NCBI GenBank assembly: GCA_009909065.1
Contig: JAAANZ010000095.1
Coordinates: forward strand, 19,959-83,958
From: Alphaproteobacteria bacterium
Lineage (GTDB): Bacteria > Pseudomonadota > Alphaproteobacteria > Caulobacterales > Hyphomonadaceae
Length of the DNA stretch: 64,000 nt
Direction of reading: 5' to 3'
Below, piece after piece: positions 54,708 through 63,878 of the stretch. Every line of letters starts with the position of its first letter. Position 1 is the first letter of the stretch. The notes below the pieces were generated by a model. It made no database searches and was not told where the DNA came from. It was given only the letters and a program-made list of their open reading frames with translations. A program made the position numbers and the translations under genes.

Positions 54708-55901
54708 TCAGCGTGTTTGGATTTCGTCTGCAAGCCCGAAGGTCGCGGCGATGAAACCACCGCCCAGCACGCGGCTGGCGTTGCCGGGATCATAGAGCAC
54801 GCAGGCCTGACCCTTCGCCACGCCGGCCTCAGGCGGGTCGAAATGGACAGCCGGCTGGCCCTCCACGAAGCCCAGCCGCGCCGTCACAGGCGGGCGGGTC
54901 GAGCGCACCCGCGCCAGGACGGACCGTTCCGCCCGGCAGGCGGTGTCAAGATCGCCTTCGCCAAGCCAGTTGAGCTCGTCCAGGATCAGCGCATGTGTGG
55001 CCAGTGCCTCTTTCGGGCCGACAATCACCCGGCGGCCCGGCGCATCGATCTTCACCACGTAAAGCGGCTCACCGGTGGCAATGCCCAGGCCCCGCCTCTG
55101 GCCGACCGTATAATGAATGACGCCGTCATGGTGCCCGAGCACGCGGCCATCCATGTGCACGATGTCCCCGCCGCGCCCCGAGCCGGGGCGGATCTTCTTG
55201 ACGACATCGGCATAGGAGCCGGACGGCACGAAGCAGATATCCTGGCTGTCGGGCTTGTCGGCGACGGCAAGCTCGAAACCCTCGGCCAGCTCGCGCACCG
55301 TCGCCTTCGGCAGGCCGCCGAGCGGGAAGCGCAGGAAGTCGAGCTGTTCGCGCGTTGTTGCGAACAGGAAATAGGACTGGTCGCGCGAGGCATCGACAGC
55401 GCGGTGCAATTCCGGCCCTGCCGGTCCCGGCACGCGCTGGATATAATGGCCCGTGGCGAGGCAATCTGCGCCGAGATCCTTGGCTGTCGCCAGAAGGTCG
55501 GAAAACTTGACTGTCTGGTTGCAGCGGATGCAGGGGATCGGCGTGGAGCCGGCGAGATAAGTGTCGGCGAAATCCTCCATCACCTGCTCGCGGAAGCGGC
55601 TTTCATAGTCGAGCACATAATGCGGGATGGCGATCCGGTCGGCGACATTGCGCGCGTCATGGATATCCTGCCCGGCACAACACGCCCCCTTTTTCTGGAT
55701 CGCGGCGCCATGGTCATAGAGTTGCAGCGTGATGCCGACGACATCATAGCCCTGCGATTTGAGGAGTGCGGCCACAACGGAACTGTCAACGCCGCCGGAC
55801 ATCGCGGCGACCACGCGCGTCTCGGCGGGCGATTTGGCAAAGCCAAGCGAATTGAGGCCGCTCGCGTGCCTGGCCGCGACGGCCTGTGTCATGTCTGTCA
55901 T
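54708..55901 (-). CDS. mnmA: tRNA-specific 2-thiouridylase MnmA
   Basis: The 397-residue protein shows the PP-loop [15 protein letters not shown] near residue 34, catalytic cysteines in [11 protein letters not shown] and later QDICFVPSG, and the [11 protein letters not shown] segment. MnmA thiolates U34 of Lys, Glu and Gln tRNAs. GGAG lies six bases upstream of the ATG at 55901. It stands alone between sciP and the cytochrome bd genes. Confidence 0.97.
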   Translation of the reverse strand: MTDMTQAVAARHASGLNSLGFAKSPAETRVVAAMSGGVDSSVVAALLKSQGYDVVGITLQLYDHGAAIQKKGACCAGQDIHDARNVADRIAIPHYVLDYESRFREQVMEDFADTYLAGSTPIPCIRCNQTVKFSDLLATAKDLGADCLATGHYIQRVPGPAGPELHRAVDASRDQSYFLFATTREQLDFLRFPLGGLPKATVRELAEGFELAVADKPDSQDICFVPSGSYADVVKKIRPGSGRGGDIVHMDGRVLGHHDGVIHYTVGQRRGLGIATGEPLYVVKIDAPGRRVIVGPKEALATHALILDELNWLGEGDLDTACRAERSVLARVRSTRPPVTARLGFVEGQPAVHFDPPEAGVAKGQACVLYDPGNASRVLGGGFIAATFGLADEIQTR

Positions 55902-55998
55902 TTTCCACTCCGTCCGGGGTCAAGGCCCGGCGCAGCCATTGTTTCACGCGCCCAGATAGGCGCATCAACGGCCAAAGTGAAGCGCGCCTGAGCGTCTG

Positions 55999-56124
55999 TC
56001 AGCCGATAAACAGCCGTATGACGAAGCCGACTGCGGTGACCGTGGCGACGCCAGCGGCCCAGAGGCCGACGAACCAGGCGATCTCGCGCGGGCCGGTAGA
56101 GCGTTTCGGTTCGCGTTCGGCCAT
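55999..56124 (-). CDS. DUF2474 small cytochrome bd accessory protein
   Basis: This gene codes for 41 residues: a basic N-terminus (MAEREPKRSTGPREI) and one membrane helix (AWFVGLWAAGVATVTAVGF), ending RLFIG. It fits DUF2474, a CydX-like family encoded after cydB in CIO-type operons. Its ATG overlaps the cydB stop by one base (TGATG). Small bd accessory subunits stabilise the oxidase. Confidence 0.8.
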   Translation of the reverse strand: MAEREPKRSTGPREIAWFVGLWAAGVATVTAVGFVIRLFIG

Positions 56125-57125
56125 CAGTGATAACCCGAATTTTCATCGATCTTGCCACGGAAGATCCAATAGGCCCATGCGGTGTAGGCCAGGATCATCG
56201 GCAACAGGATCACCGCGCCGACCAGCATGAAAACCAGGCTGGAATCCGGCGCGGCGGCTTCATGGATCGTCACCGCCCGCGGCACGACATAGGGCGCCAC
56301 GCCAATGCCGAGGCCGATATAGCTCAACGCGAACAGCGCTATGGTGCCGGGGAAGATGATATAGTCATTGTGGAAGATCGCGCCCCAGATCAGCACCCCG
56401 CCAAGGATCGCGACCAGGGTGGGCACGGGCAGCACGAAGACGAGTTGCGGGAATGTGAACCAGCGTTCGGCGATTTCGGGCGAAAGGAGCGGCGTCCAGA
56501 GGCTGACCACACCGATAAAGGCGAAGGTGGCCGCCCCGGCATAGCGCGCCAGCCGATAGGCCCGCGCGCGCAGCTCGCCTTCGGTCTTCAGGATGATCCA
56601 TCCGGCCCCGAGCAGCGCATAGCCCGCCATCAGGGCGAAGCCACACGTGACCGAAAACGGTGTCAGCCAGTCCCACCAGCCGCCCGCATAGGCCCGGCCC
56701 TCGACCTCGATCCCCTGCACGAAAGCGCCGAGCACGATGCCCTGCGCAAAGGTGGCCACCGCCGAGCCCCAGAAAAAGGCCCGGTCCCAGTGGCGTTCAT
56801 GCGCCGGGTCGCGCCAGCGGAACTCGAAGGCAACGCCGCGGAACACAAGGGCGAGGATCATGGCGATGAAGGGCGCATACAGGGCCGGCATCACGATGGA
56901 ATAGGCCAGTGGGAAGGCGGCGAAGAGGCCGCCCCCGCCGAGGATCAGCCAGGTCTCATTGCCGTCCCAGACCGGCGCAACCGTGTTCATCGCAAGGTCG
57001 CGCTGCGGCTTGTCGTCGAGAAACGGGTAGAGAATGCCGATCCCCAGATCGAACCCGTCGAGGACAACATAGATGAAGACCGCGAGCGCCAGCAGGCCCG
57101 CCCAGATGGTCGGCAGGTCGGGCAT
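56124..57125 (-). CDS. cydB: Cytochrome bd oxidase subunit II
   Basis: The 333-residue, eight-TM-type protein has the CydB start (FIYVVLDGFDLGIGIL) and WDGNETWLILGGGGLFAAFP, with FEFRWRDP further on. CydB supports CydA in reducing oxygen with ubiquinol electrons. It overlaps cydA by one base and the DUF2474 gene by one base, so three coupled genes form one operon. Confidence 0.97.
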   Translation of the reverse strand: MPDLPTIWAGLLALAVFIYVVLDGFDLGIGILYPFLDDKPQRDLAMNTVAPVWDGNETWLILGGGGLFAAFPLAYSIVMPALYAPFIAMILALVFRGVAFEFRWRDPAHERHWDRAFFWGSAVATFAQGIVLGAFVQGIEVEGRAYAGGWWDWLTPFSVTCGFALMAGYALLGAGWIILKTEGELRARAYRLARYAGAATFAFIGVVSLWTPLLSPEIAERWFTFPQLVFVLPVPTLVAILGGVLIWGAIFHNDYIIFPGTIALFALSYIGLGIGVAPYVVPRAVTIHEAAAPDSSLVFMLVGAVILLPMILAYTAWAYWIFRGKIDENSGYH

Positions 57126-58552
57126 CAGGAACCTCCTTCGAGCGGTTTCTCGATCATTTCGTCGGGGGCGAGGCCGGCAGCCGGCGTGGTGCCCGCGCTG
57201 CGGATCGGCGCCTCAGCCGCGTCACTGTCCTCGTCCTTTTCCGGGCCACGCGACATGAGTTTTAGGATATACCATGTGCCGATCCCGAAAATGATGAAAT
57301 AGACGATGATGAAGGCGAGAAGCGAAGCGCCGACGGCCGGTGCCCCGACGGGCGCGATACTGTCGGATGTGCGCAATAATCCGTGCACGGTCCAGGGCTG
57401 GCGCCCGACTTCGGTCGTCACCCAGCCGAACAGGACGGCAAGAAAGCCTGAAGGACCCATGGCGAGCGCGGCCCTGTGAAACGCGCGGGTGTCATAGAGC
57501 CGCCCGCGCCAGCGCAACCAAAGGCTGACCAGCCCCATTGCGACCATGAGAAATCCGATCCCGACCATGGCGCGGAAGGTCCAGAAGACGATCTCGGCAT
57601 TCGGGCGGTCCTCCGGAGCGAATTCCTTCAGGCCCGGCACCTCGCCGTCCCAGTGATGGGTCAGGATATAACTGCCGAGCTTGGGTATCTCGATCCGGTG
57701 GGTGGTTTCCTCATCCTCCATGTCCGGCAGGCCGAACAGGATGAGAGGCGCGCCCTCCTGGGTCTCGAAATGGCCCTCCATCGCGGCGACCTTGGCCGGC
57801 TGGTGCTCGAGCGTGTTGAGACCGTGCATGTCTCCGGCCACGACCTGCAGCGGCGCGACGATCGCCGCCATCCACATCGCCATGGAGAACATGGTCCGCG
57901 CCTCGCGGTTCCAGCGGTCGCGCAGCAGGTGAAACGCCCCGACAGCGCCGACGACGAATGCCGTCGTCAGGTAGGCCGCCAGCACCATGTGCAACAGGCG
58001 ATAGGGAAAGGAGGGATTGAAGACGATGGCCAGCCAGTCTTCGGGAACAAACTGCCCGGCATCGTTTATGGAATAACCCGCCGGGGTGTGCATCCAGCTG
58101 TTCACCGACAGGATCCAGGTCGCCGACAGCAGTGTCCCGACCGCCACCATCAACGTTGCGGCGAAATGCAGCGGCCGCGAGACCCGGCCCATGCCGAACA
58201 GCATGACACCGAGAAAGCCCGCTTCCAGGAAGAAGGCGGTCAGCACTTCATAGGCCATCAGGGGGCCGAGAATCGGACCCGTCTTGTCCGAGAAGACCGA
58301 CCAGTTGGTGCCGAACTGGTAGCTCATGACGATGCCCGAGACGACACCCATGGCAAAAGCCAGAGCGAAAATCTTCACCCAGAATTTGAACAGGCGAAGA
58401 TAGACCTCCTTTCCGGTGCGCAGCCAGAGGCCCTCAAGAACAGCCAGATAACTGGCCAGGCCAATGGAGAAGGCGGGGAAGATGATGTGGAAGGATACCG
58501 TGAATGCGAACTGGAATCGCGCCAGGATCGTTGCGTCGAGACCTGAAAACAT
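57125..58552 (-). CDS. cydA: Cytochrome bd oxidase subunit I (cyanide-insensitive type)
   Basis: The 475-residue protein has the heme b ligand region FQFAFTVSFHIIFPAFS, the GRQPWTVHGLLRT motif and the second heme ligand region. The short Q-loop and the length place it in the CIO/CioA class rather than the longer CydA of E. coli. It gives microaerobic and cyanide- or sulfide-tolerant respiration, which fits the sulfide-oxidation gene at 1225. The promoter region (58553-58737) shows no clear FNR site. Confidence 0.96.
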   Translation of the reverse strand: MFSGLDATILARFQFAFTVSFHIIFPAFSIGLASYLAVLEGLWLRTGKEVYLRLFKFWVKIFALAFAMGVVSGIVMSYQFGTNWSVFSDKTGPILGPLMAYEVLTAFFLEAGFLGVMLFGMGRVSRPLHFAATLMVAVGTLLSATWILSVNSWMHTPAGYSINDAGQFVPEDWLAIVFNPSFPYRLLHMVLAAYLTTAFVVGAVGAFHLLRDRWNREARTMFSMAMWMAAIVAPLQVVAGDMHGLNTLEHQPAKVAAMEGHFETQEGAPLILFGLPDMEDEETTHRIEIPKLGSYILTHHWDGEVPGLKEFAPEDRPNAEIVFWTFRAMVGIGFLMVAMGLVSLWLRWRGRLYDTRAFHRAALAMGPSGFLAVLFGWVTTEVGRQPWTVHGLLRTSDSIAPVGAPAVGASLLAFIIVYFIIFGIGTWYILKLMSRGPEKDEDSDAAEAPIRSAGTTPAAGLAPDEMIEKPLEGGS

Positions 58553-58737
58553 GGTTGGACCTATCGCGTCTTTCCGGTGCGGGCGTTTAATTCAGCAACT
58601 ACGCAAATAAGGTGAGACACGCGCGCTTCGAGATCCGGAATGACGCGCGTCAGCTCGCCGCAGCGCTGCCGACGCATTGCCAACGCAGCGGCCCGAGGCG
58701 GGTTGCATCGCTTGCGCCCCGCGGTCACGCTTTCATG

Positions 58738-59472
58738 TTATTTCCTGAAAAAGCGTGCCGCGCCGAACAGGCCCCCGATGACGGAGCCCATGCCGCTGAG
58801 CACCATGAACAGCGGATTGGCGTCCTGGGCGAGGGTGACGGCCTGGCGCAGCGTTGACACTTCCACAGTGATTTCGTCGCGAAAGGTGCGCACTGGCAAC
58901 AGGCGGCCCTCGATGTCGGCAAAAATCTCGATCACCAGTTCATGCTCTCCTGTCTGAACCGGCATCACGCGCCAGCGCCATGTGTTCGCCGTCAGCGGAG
59001 ACAGCCGCTGCAAGCCGGGCGACAGGGCCTCGATTTCAAAGGCCGAGCCGACAAGGCTGGCCTTGACCTCCTGCGACACCTGCGCAGCGTCCTCGGCCAG
59101 GTTTTCGCGCCCGGGAAGTGCCTCCGCCGCGCTGTCGGCCCCGGTGGCATCAATTGCAAGCGTGACATCGAAGGCGCGCCCGAAGGCCGCCTCGCGCGGG
59201 GTTTCATGTGCGATGGGCACACGGCGCAGCCTCTCGGTGATTTCGGCGCCCCGCGCGGCCTGGGTCCGCACAGCGCCCGGGCTCGACCCGTCAAGGCCCG
59301 GCGCCATTTCCGGGCGCACGGTTCGCGGCGGCGCCGGCGCGGCGGCCTCCGGCAGACTGTCATCATCGCCTTCAACCCGCGGCGCTTGCGACTGGCCCAG
59401 CATGCCGGCCACGCCGAGCCCACCGACCAGCAGGCCGGCAATGATCAGTAGCACCGAAATCACGCGCATCAT
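58738..59472 (-). CDS. Unknown two-TM protein with periplasmic beta-rich domain
   Basis: The 244-residue protein has an N-terminal helix (residues ~5-27), a proline/alanine-rich linker, a beta domain (about 110-195 with TWRWRVMPVQTGEHELVI) and a C-terminal TM helix (~222-240). Topology would place the middle domain outside the cytoplasm. I cannot name the family. GGAGG lies five bases before the ATG at 59472. It is a single gene between the bd operon and rlmB. Confidence 0.65.
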   Translation of the reverse strand: MMRVISVLLIIAGLLVGGLGVAGMLGQSQAPRVEGDDDSLPEAAAPAPPRTVRPEMAPGLDGSSPGAVRTQAARGAEITERLRRVPIAHETPREAAFGRAFDVTLAIDATGADSAAEALPGRENLAEDAAQVSQEVKASLVGSAFEIEALSPGLQRLSPLTANTWRWRVMPVQTGEHELVIEIFADIEGRLLPVRTFRDEITVEVSTLRQAVTLAQDANPLFMVLSGMGSVIGGLFGAARFFRK

Positions 59473-59514
59473 GGTCGCCTCCAGCTTGCCAGTCGCGAGG
59501 TCATATCATTCCCT

Positions 59515-60285
59515 TCATTGGGGCGAAATTGCGCCGCGCGCTGTTTCGTGAAAAGCGATGGCCGCCGCATTCGACACGTTGAGGCTCTCGACGGGCCCGG
59601 GCATCGCGATCCGGGCAATCTGGTGGCATGCCCCCGCCACCGAGGGGCGCAGGCCCGCCCCTTCGGCGCCCAGCGCGATGGCGACGCGCGGGCGCCCGGC
59701 GACCGCCGCGCCGATGTCCAGTTCCGCATCGCCCGCCAGGCCGACCGTGTGATAGCCCGCCGTGTCAAGCGCCGTCAGGGCGCGCGCAATGTTGACGACC
59801 CGCACTTCGCTCACGAGATCGACAGCCCCGGCCGCCGATTTCGCCAGCGTTCCCGTAACGGGCGGCGAATGGCGTGTCTGCAGGATGATGCCGCCGAAGG
59901 CAAAGGCGGCGGCCGACCGGAATATCGCGCCCAGATTGTGCGGATCGGACACCTGGTCGAGTATGCACACCCTAGCCGGCGCCGCAGCAATGAGATCATC
60001 GAGCGCGAGCGGTTCCAGGGGCGCGGTGAGCAATGCCACGCCCTGATGGACAGCGCCGGGCGGAAGAAGCCGGTCGATTTCGCGGATCGTGAGGCCCTCG
60101 GCGTCTGGCAGGCCCAGCCGGCGGGCGGCATTCTCTGTTGCCACGAGCCGCTTGTGCGCGCGCGCGGGATTGGCAAGCGCGGCCAGCACGGCATGGCTGC
60201 CCCATAACCAGACCGGACCGTCCGGCCGGGACTGCGATTGTCGGGCCTGCTTGCCACGCGGGCGGTTGCGCACCGGTTTGTTCAT
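59515..60285 (-). CDS. rlmB: 23S rRNA 2'-O-methyltransferase RlmB (SpoU family)
   Basis: The protein is about 256 residues. An L30e-like substrate-binding N-terminal domain follows a basic tail (RNRPRGKQARQ). The SpoU domain shows LDQVSDPHNLGAIFRSA (motif 1), ALGAEGAGLRP (motif 2) and the knot-forming MPGPVESLNVSNAAAI (motif 3). It methylates G2251 in 23S rRNA. The start at 60285 is chosen by homology; ATGs at 60351 and 60360 are possible. Confidence 0.92.
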   Translation of the reverse strand: MNKPVRNRPRGKQARQSQSRPDGPVWLWGSHAVLAALANPARAHKRLVATENAARRLGLPDAEGLTIREIDRLLPPGAVHQGVALLTAPLEPLALDDLIAAAPARVCILDQVSDPHNLGAIFRSAAAFAFGGIILQTRHSPPVTGTLAKSAAGAVDLVSEVRVVNIARALTALDTAGYHTVGLAGDAELDIGAAVAGRPRVAIALGAEGAGLRPSVAGACHQIARIAMPGPVESLNVSNAAAIAFHETARGAISPQ

Positions 60286-60383
60286 TCCTATAAGGCGCTC
60301 TTCGATCGTTTCCGGGGCGGGTTTGCCCGCCTTTGTGACGGTCACGCGCATGTGCGTCAAACGGCGCCTCGTGCGGGTTGCCT

Positions 60384-60469
60384 GGAGGGGTGGCCGAGTG
60401 GTTAAAGGCAGCAGACTGTAAATCTGCCCGCGTTAGCGTACACAGGTTCGAATCCTGTCCCCTCCACCA
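60384..60469 (+). tRNA. tRNA-Tyr (GTA anticodon)
   Basis: The 86-base gene begins GGAGGGG and ends CCCCTCCACCA, with a long variable arm, TTCGAATC in the T loop and the anticodon GTA at 60418-60420. CCA is encoded. It lies head to head with rlmB. Confidence 0.97.
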
Positions 60470-60502
60470 CCCGCCGGGCCGCCCGCGAGCCGCAATGCAG
60501 GC

Positions 60503-60576
60503 GCGGGTATAGCACAATGGTAGTGCAGCAGCCTTCCAAGCTGAGGATGCGGGTTCGATTCCCGCTACCCGCTCCA
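60503..60576 (+). tRNA. tRNA-Gly (TCC anticodon)
   Basis: The 74-base gene begins GCGGGTA and ends TACCCGCTCCA, with TTCGATTC in the T loop and anticodon TCC at 60535-60537. CCA is encoded. It follows tRNA-Tyr by 33 bases and is probably in the same transcript. The Tyr-Gly pair is common near secE/tuf in other bacteria, but those genes are not here. Confidence 0.97.
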
Positions 60577-60759
60577 GCGTCCTCGCGCGCCAGGCCCGCA
60601 CGCGACGATTGCCCAAATCCTTGCCAGCGCGGGCGGGGCCGCTCACGAGAAAGCCGCACCGTTCGGGCTATGGGCAAAATTCCTGTGACAAATGCTTCAC
60701 AAGGGCGTCTGCGTCTCTAGTGTGGCGCCTCAGTCAGTGACAGCGGATCAGGGGCCGGC

Positions 60760-62450
60760 ATGGAAAACGTTATCGGGTCGATCGAGACAGTCAGCAATTT
60801 CATCTGGGGCGGCGCCTGGGGAGACACACGGATTCTTCCCGTGGGCCCGCTGGGCATCATCCTGCTCGGCACCGGGATCATCATGATGATCCGCCTCGGC
60901 GCACGCCCGCTTCGCCGATTCGTTCCGGCCCTTGTCGAGGTCTGGAAGGGCCGCAAGGCGCAGGGCGAGGACGGCGCAATCACACCCTGGCAGGCGCTGT
61001 CGACCGCGCTTTCGGGACAGGTCGGCACGGGCAATCTCGCCGGCGTGGCCACCGCCATCACCCTGGGCGGGCCGGGGGCGATCTTCTGGATGTGGATTGT
61101 CGCCCTGTTCGGCATGGCGCTGGCTTTCTCCGAAAGCTCCCTGGCCGTGAAATACCGCGAGACGGACGAATATGGCCGCATCAATGGCGGTCCGATGTAT
61201 TACATCAAGAACGGTCTCGGGAAGAAATGGGGCTGGCTGGCCGTCATTTTCTGCCTCGGCACGCTCTGTTCGGCCTCCGTCACCGGCTCGATGATCCAGG
61301 CCAACTCGATCACCGAGGCCGTGGTGGAGACCGGCGACTCTGTGGCCGGCCTGGCCATCCCGGCCTGGCTTGTCGGCCTCGTGCTCAGCGCGCTGGTCTT
61401 TGCCGTGATCATCGGCGGCATCAAGTCGATCGGCTCGGTGGCCGGAAAGGTGGTGCCGGTCATGGCGGCGGCCTATGTCCTGATTGCGCTTTTGGTGCTC
61501 CTTCTCAATGCGCCGAAAGTGCCCGCGGCCTTCATGCAGATCATCGGCTCGGCCTTTGGCTGGCAGGAAGCGGTCGGCGGTGCGGCCGGTTACGGCGTTC
61601 TCAGTGCCATCCGGGCCGGGATTGCGCGCGGCCTGTTCTCCAATGAGGCCGGTCAGGGCTCCGCGCCCATCGCCCATGCAGCCGCCAAGACAAAAAACCC
61701 GGTCGAACAGGGCGAAATCGCCATGATCGGCGTGTTCATCGACACGATCATCATCTGCACGATGACCGCGCTCGTGATCCTGACCGTGACCGGGGATTTC
61801 AAGAAGTCGCCCTCCCTCATGGCCGCGAACAGCTGCGTGGCAGCCGGCATCGAGACGCCCGGCGGGACGGATATCGGCACGCTTTTCCCCAGCGCCTCGA
61901 CCGAAGGGCGCGAGCGGCTGGTGGCCGAGAACAGCGCCGCGGCCACGGCCTATCTGGAAAGCTGCAGGCCGGTGTCGAGGTCGATGACCTCGCCCTGGCC
62001 GCCGCGAGCGATCCCGGTATTCTCATCGATGTCGATCATGCCTGGCAAACCGATGCCAATTCCTCGGCGATCACGACGCGCGCCTATGGCGAGGCATTGC
62101 CCTATGGCGAGTTCATCGTGGCGATCGCGCTGCTCTTCTTCGCCTTCACCACGATTCTCGGCTGGTCTTATTATGGCGAGCAGGCGGTGACCTATCTGGT
62201 CGGGGAATGGGCCACTCATCCCTTCCGGTATCTCTGGGTGCTGGTCGTGTTCGCAGGGACCGTGCTCCCGGCGACACAGCTCTGGCTGCTGGGCGATATC
62301 GCCAATGCGTCCATGGCTTTCCCGAACCTGATCGCGATCCTCGCCCTTTCCGGCGTGGTCGTGAGCATGCACAAGCTCGGCGATGACCCCGGTCATGGCC
62401 ACCCTGTGCATGACTATTCGCGCCATGACGAGGAAGCGCCCGGCGAGTAG
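60760..62450 (+). pseudogene. AGCS alanine/glycine:sodium symporter with one-base frameshift
   Basis: The N-terminal frame (60760 onward) reads as an AGCS symporter: GQVGTGNLAGVATAITLGGPGA, GGPMYYI, GLFSNEAGQGSAP. After ATAYLES near 61957 the frame turns into nonsense. The family's C-terminal part (FFAFTTILGWSYYGEQ) continues in the next frame to 62450. Restoring one A in the GAAA run at 61957-61960 (giving EKLQAGVEVDD) would join the two parts into about 563 residues. Either the gene is broken or there is a sequencing error in the A run. The restored protein also carries a hydrophilic insertion of about 100 residues before the FAFTT helix. Confidence 0.85.
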
Positions 62451-62478
62451 GCCGGGGCCGGCCCGTTCTATCCGGAGC

Positions 62479-62498
62479 GGCGGCCTTGCCGGGCCGCC
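62479..62498. terminator. Hairpin between convergent AGCS and TIR genes
   Basis: GGCGGCC (62479-62485) and GGCCGCC (62492-62498) form a perfect seven-base stem around a six-base loop in the gap between two convergent stops. No T tract follows, so it may be rho-assisted. Confidence 0.45.
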
Positions 62499-62501
62499 CG
62501 C

Positions 62502-63248
62502 CTATTTGCGCAAGATACGCGGCAGGAAGGGCAGAAAGGCGCCGAGCCCCAGGACCATTGCGGCAAAGAGCATCACCGCGCCGAGCGCGTCCTCCTGGTG
62601 TTCGAAGCCGAAGACCTGCTGCATCCGGCAGGCCAGGCTTCCACATCCCCCGCCGCCGGCACGCGCCATGATATCGCTGAGGATCCCGAGCGCGATCAAA
62701 AGACCAAGCCCGGCCACAAAGCCGAGCGATGCGCGCAGCAAGGCGCCGGCAAAGGTCAGTTTCGGACGGCGCCAGCGCGAGCCCCTTCCCTTTTTCTGGC
62801 CGAAGACGACATCCAGCAGGTCGTCCATGTCCGCGTTGAAATGCGAGGTGCGAAGCTGGAAGGCGTTCAGCTTCGGCAGGTGTTTCAGCTCTTCGGGCAG
62901 GCCGTCGGCGCTTGGCATCGGCGCGCCGTCGACCAGCACGGGAATGACCCGGGCATCGCTTTCGAGCGCCAGAACCGCCTCGCGCCTCACGAAATCCTGC
63001 GGGTCGAAAATCCGCGTGTCGCCCTGCGGCCCGGTCGAGGCGCCGAGATAGTCCTTCCCGATCAGCACCAGGCAATGGCTGGATTTTGCCAGGGAGGATC
63101 GGATCGCCGCCTCGAAATCCTCGCCAATGCCGATTTCGTCAAAATCGAGAAACACCTCGTCGATTCGGGGGATCTGGTCGAGGAAGGTCTTCATCGATCG
63201 CGCCACGGTCTGCGTGTCGGCGCGGCGATAGGAAATGAAGAGTCTCAT
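62502..63248 (-). CDS. TIR-domain protein with two C-terminal TM helices
   Basis: The 248-residue protein has an N-terminal TIR-like domain (residues 1-125): RLFISYRRADTQ, then VFLDFDEIGIGEDF, CLVLIGKDYLG and FVRREAVLALE. Glu90 in this last segment occupies the place of the NADase glutamate. A basic linker leads to two TM helices (~168-190, ~220-243). TIR proteins act as NAD-consuming effectors or as signalling adaptors in anti-phage and other systems. Membrane anchoring suggests control at the envelope. It lies 15 bases downstream of the next gene and is probably in its operon. Confidence 0.82.
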   Translation of the reverse strand: MRLFISYRRADTQTVARSMKTFLDQIPRIDEVFLDFDEIGIGEDFEAAIRSSLAKSSHCLVLIGKDYLGASTGPQGDTRIFDPQDFVRREAVLALESDARVIPVLVDGAPMPSADGLPEELKHLPKLNAFQLRTSHFNADMDDLLDVVFGQKKGRGSRWRRPKLTFAGALLRASLGFVAGLGLLIALGILSDIMARAGGGGCGSLACRMQQVFGFEHQEDALGAVMLFAAMVLGLGAFLPFLPRILRK

Positions 63249-63263
63249 ATCCGGGCCAGCGTC

Positions 63264-63878
63264 CTATTCCTCATCGCCAAGGCCCGAATAGATGCCGGCC
63301 GCGCGCACATGCGCCGCGCCGGCCAGCCGCGAGACCTGGCGCACATCCCGGTCGGCTTCACCCTTCTCGAATTCGTAGATCAGGGCATGCAGCCTGTGGG
63401 TGCGCGTGAAGGGGCGCTCCAGCATGGCCTCGGGGAGGGCCGAGACGTCAGCGCGCTCCAGCATTTCGTCCAGTTCCTCGCGTGTCGGCGCCGGCGCAAG
63501 CTCGTCGCGCTCATAGGGTTTTTCGGTCGCCGCGAACACGATCTGGCGGTAATATCCGGGCGGAGCATAGAAGAGCCGCGCAATATAGCTGCCGAGCGAC
63601 CAGTTGGGTCTCGCTTCGGGCGGGGCAAAGCGCAGCGGCCCTTCCAGCGGGCGGCCGTCCTCGTCGATCCGCTCCAGCCGCGTGACCATGGCAAAGCCCG
63701 AACAGCCGATGGACTGGTAGCCGAACTCGACATAGCCGGCCTCGATCAGCGCCGCCTCCAGCCGCTCGCCCACCTCGCCAAGTGTGCGGGCCTCGGCCGT
63801 CGTGCCGGCGAGCAGGAGCGCGCGCGGAATGGTCACCTTGGTCGAGGGTTCCGGCGGGGGCCAGTCGAAATCATTCAT
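63264..63878 (-). CDS. Unknown protein upstream of the TIR gene; frame open to window edge
   Basis: From ATG at 63878 it codes for 204 residues with no family I recognise. There is a beta/alpha region (VEFGYQSIGCSGFAMVTRLER), an aromatic stretch (FYAPPGYYRQIVFAATE) and a charged helical end. The same frame continues upstream without a stop to 64000, with gene-like codon use and a disordered-looking sequence. The protein may therefore begin outside the window, with 63878 (or 63917) only an internal methionine. Ribosome-site spacing at 63878 is poor. It is the likely partner of the TIR protein. Confidence 0.6.
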   Translation of the reverse strand: MNDFDWPPPEPSTKVTIPRALLLAGTTAEARTLGEVGERLEAALIEAGYVEFGYQSIGCSGFAMVTRLERIDEDGRPLEGPLRFAPPEARPNWSLGSYIARLFYAPPGYYRQIVFAATEKPYERDELAPAPTREELDEMLERADVSALPEAMLERPFTRTHRLHALIYEFEKGEADRDVRQVSRLAGAAHVRAAGIYSGLGDEE

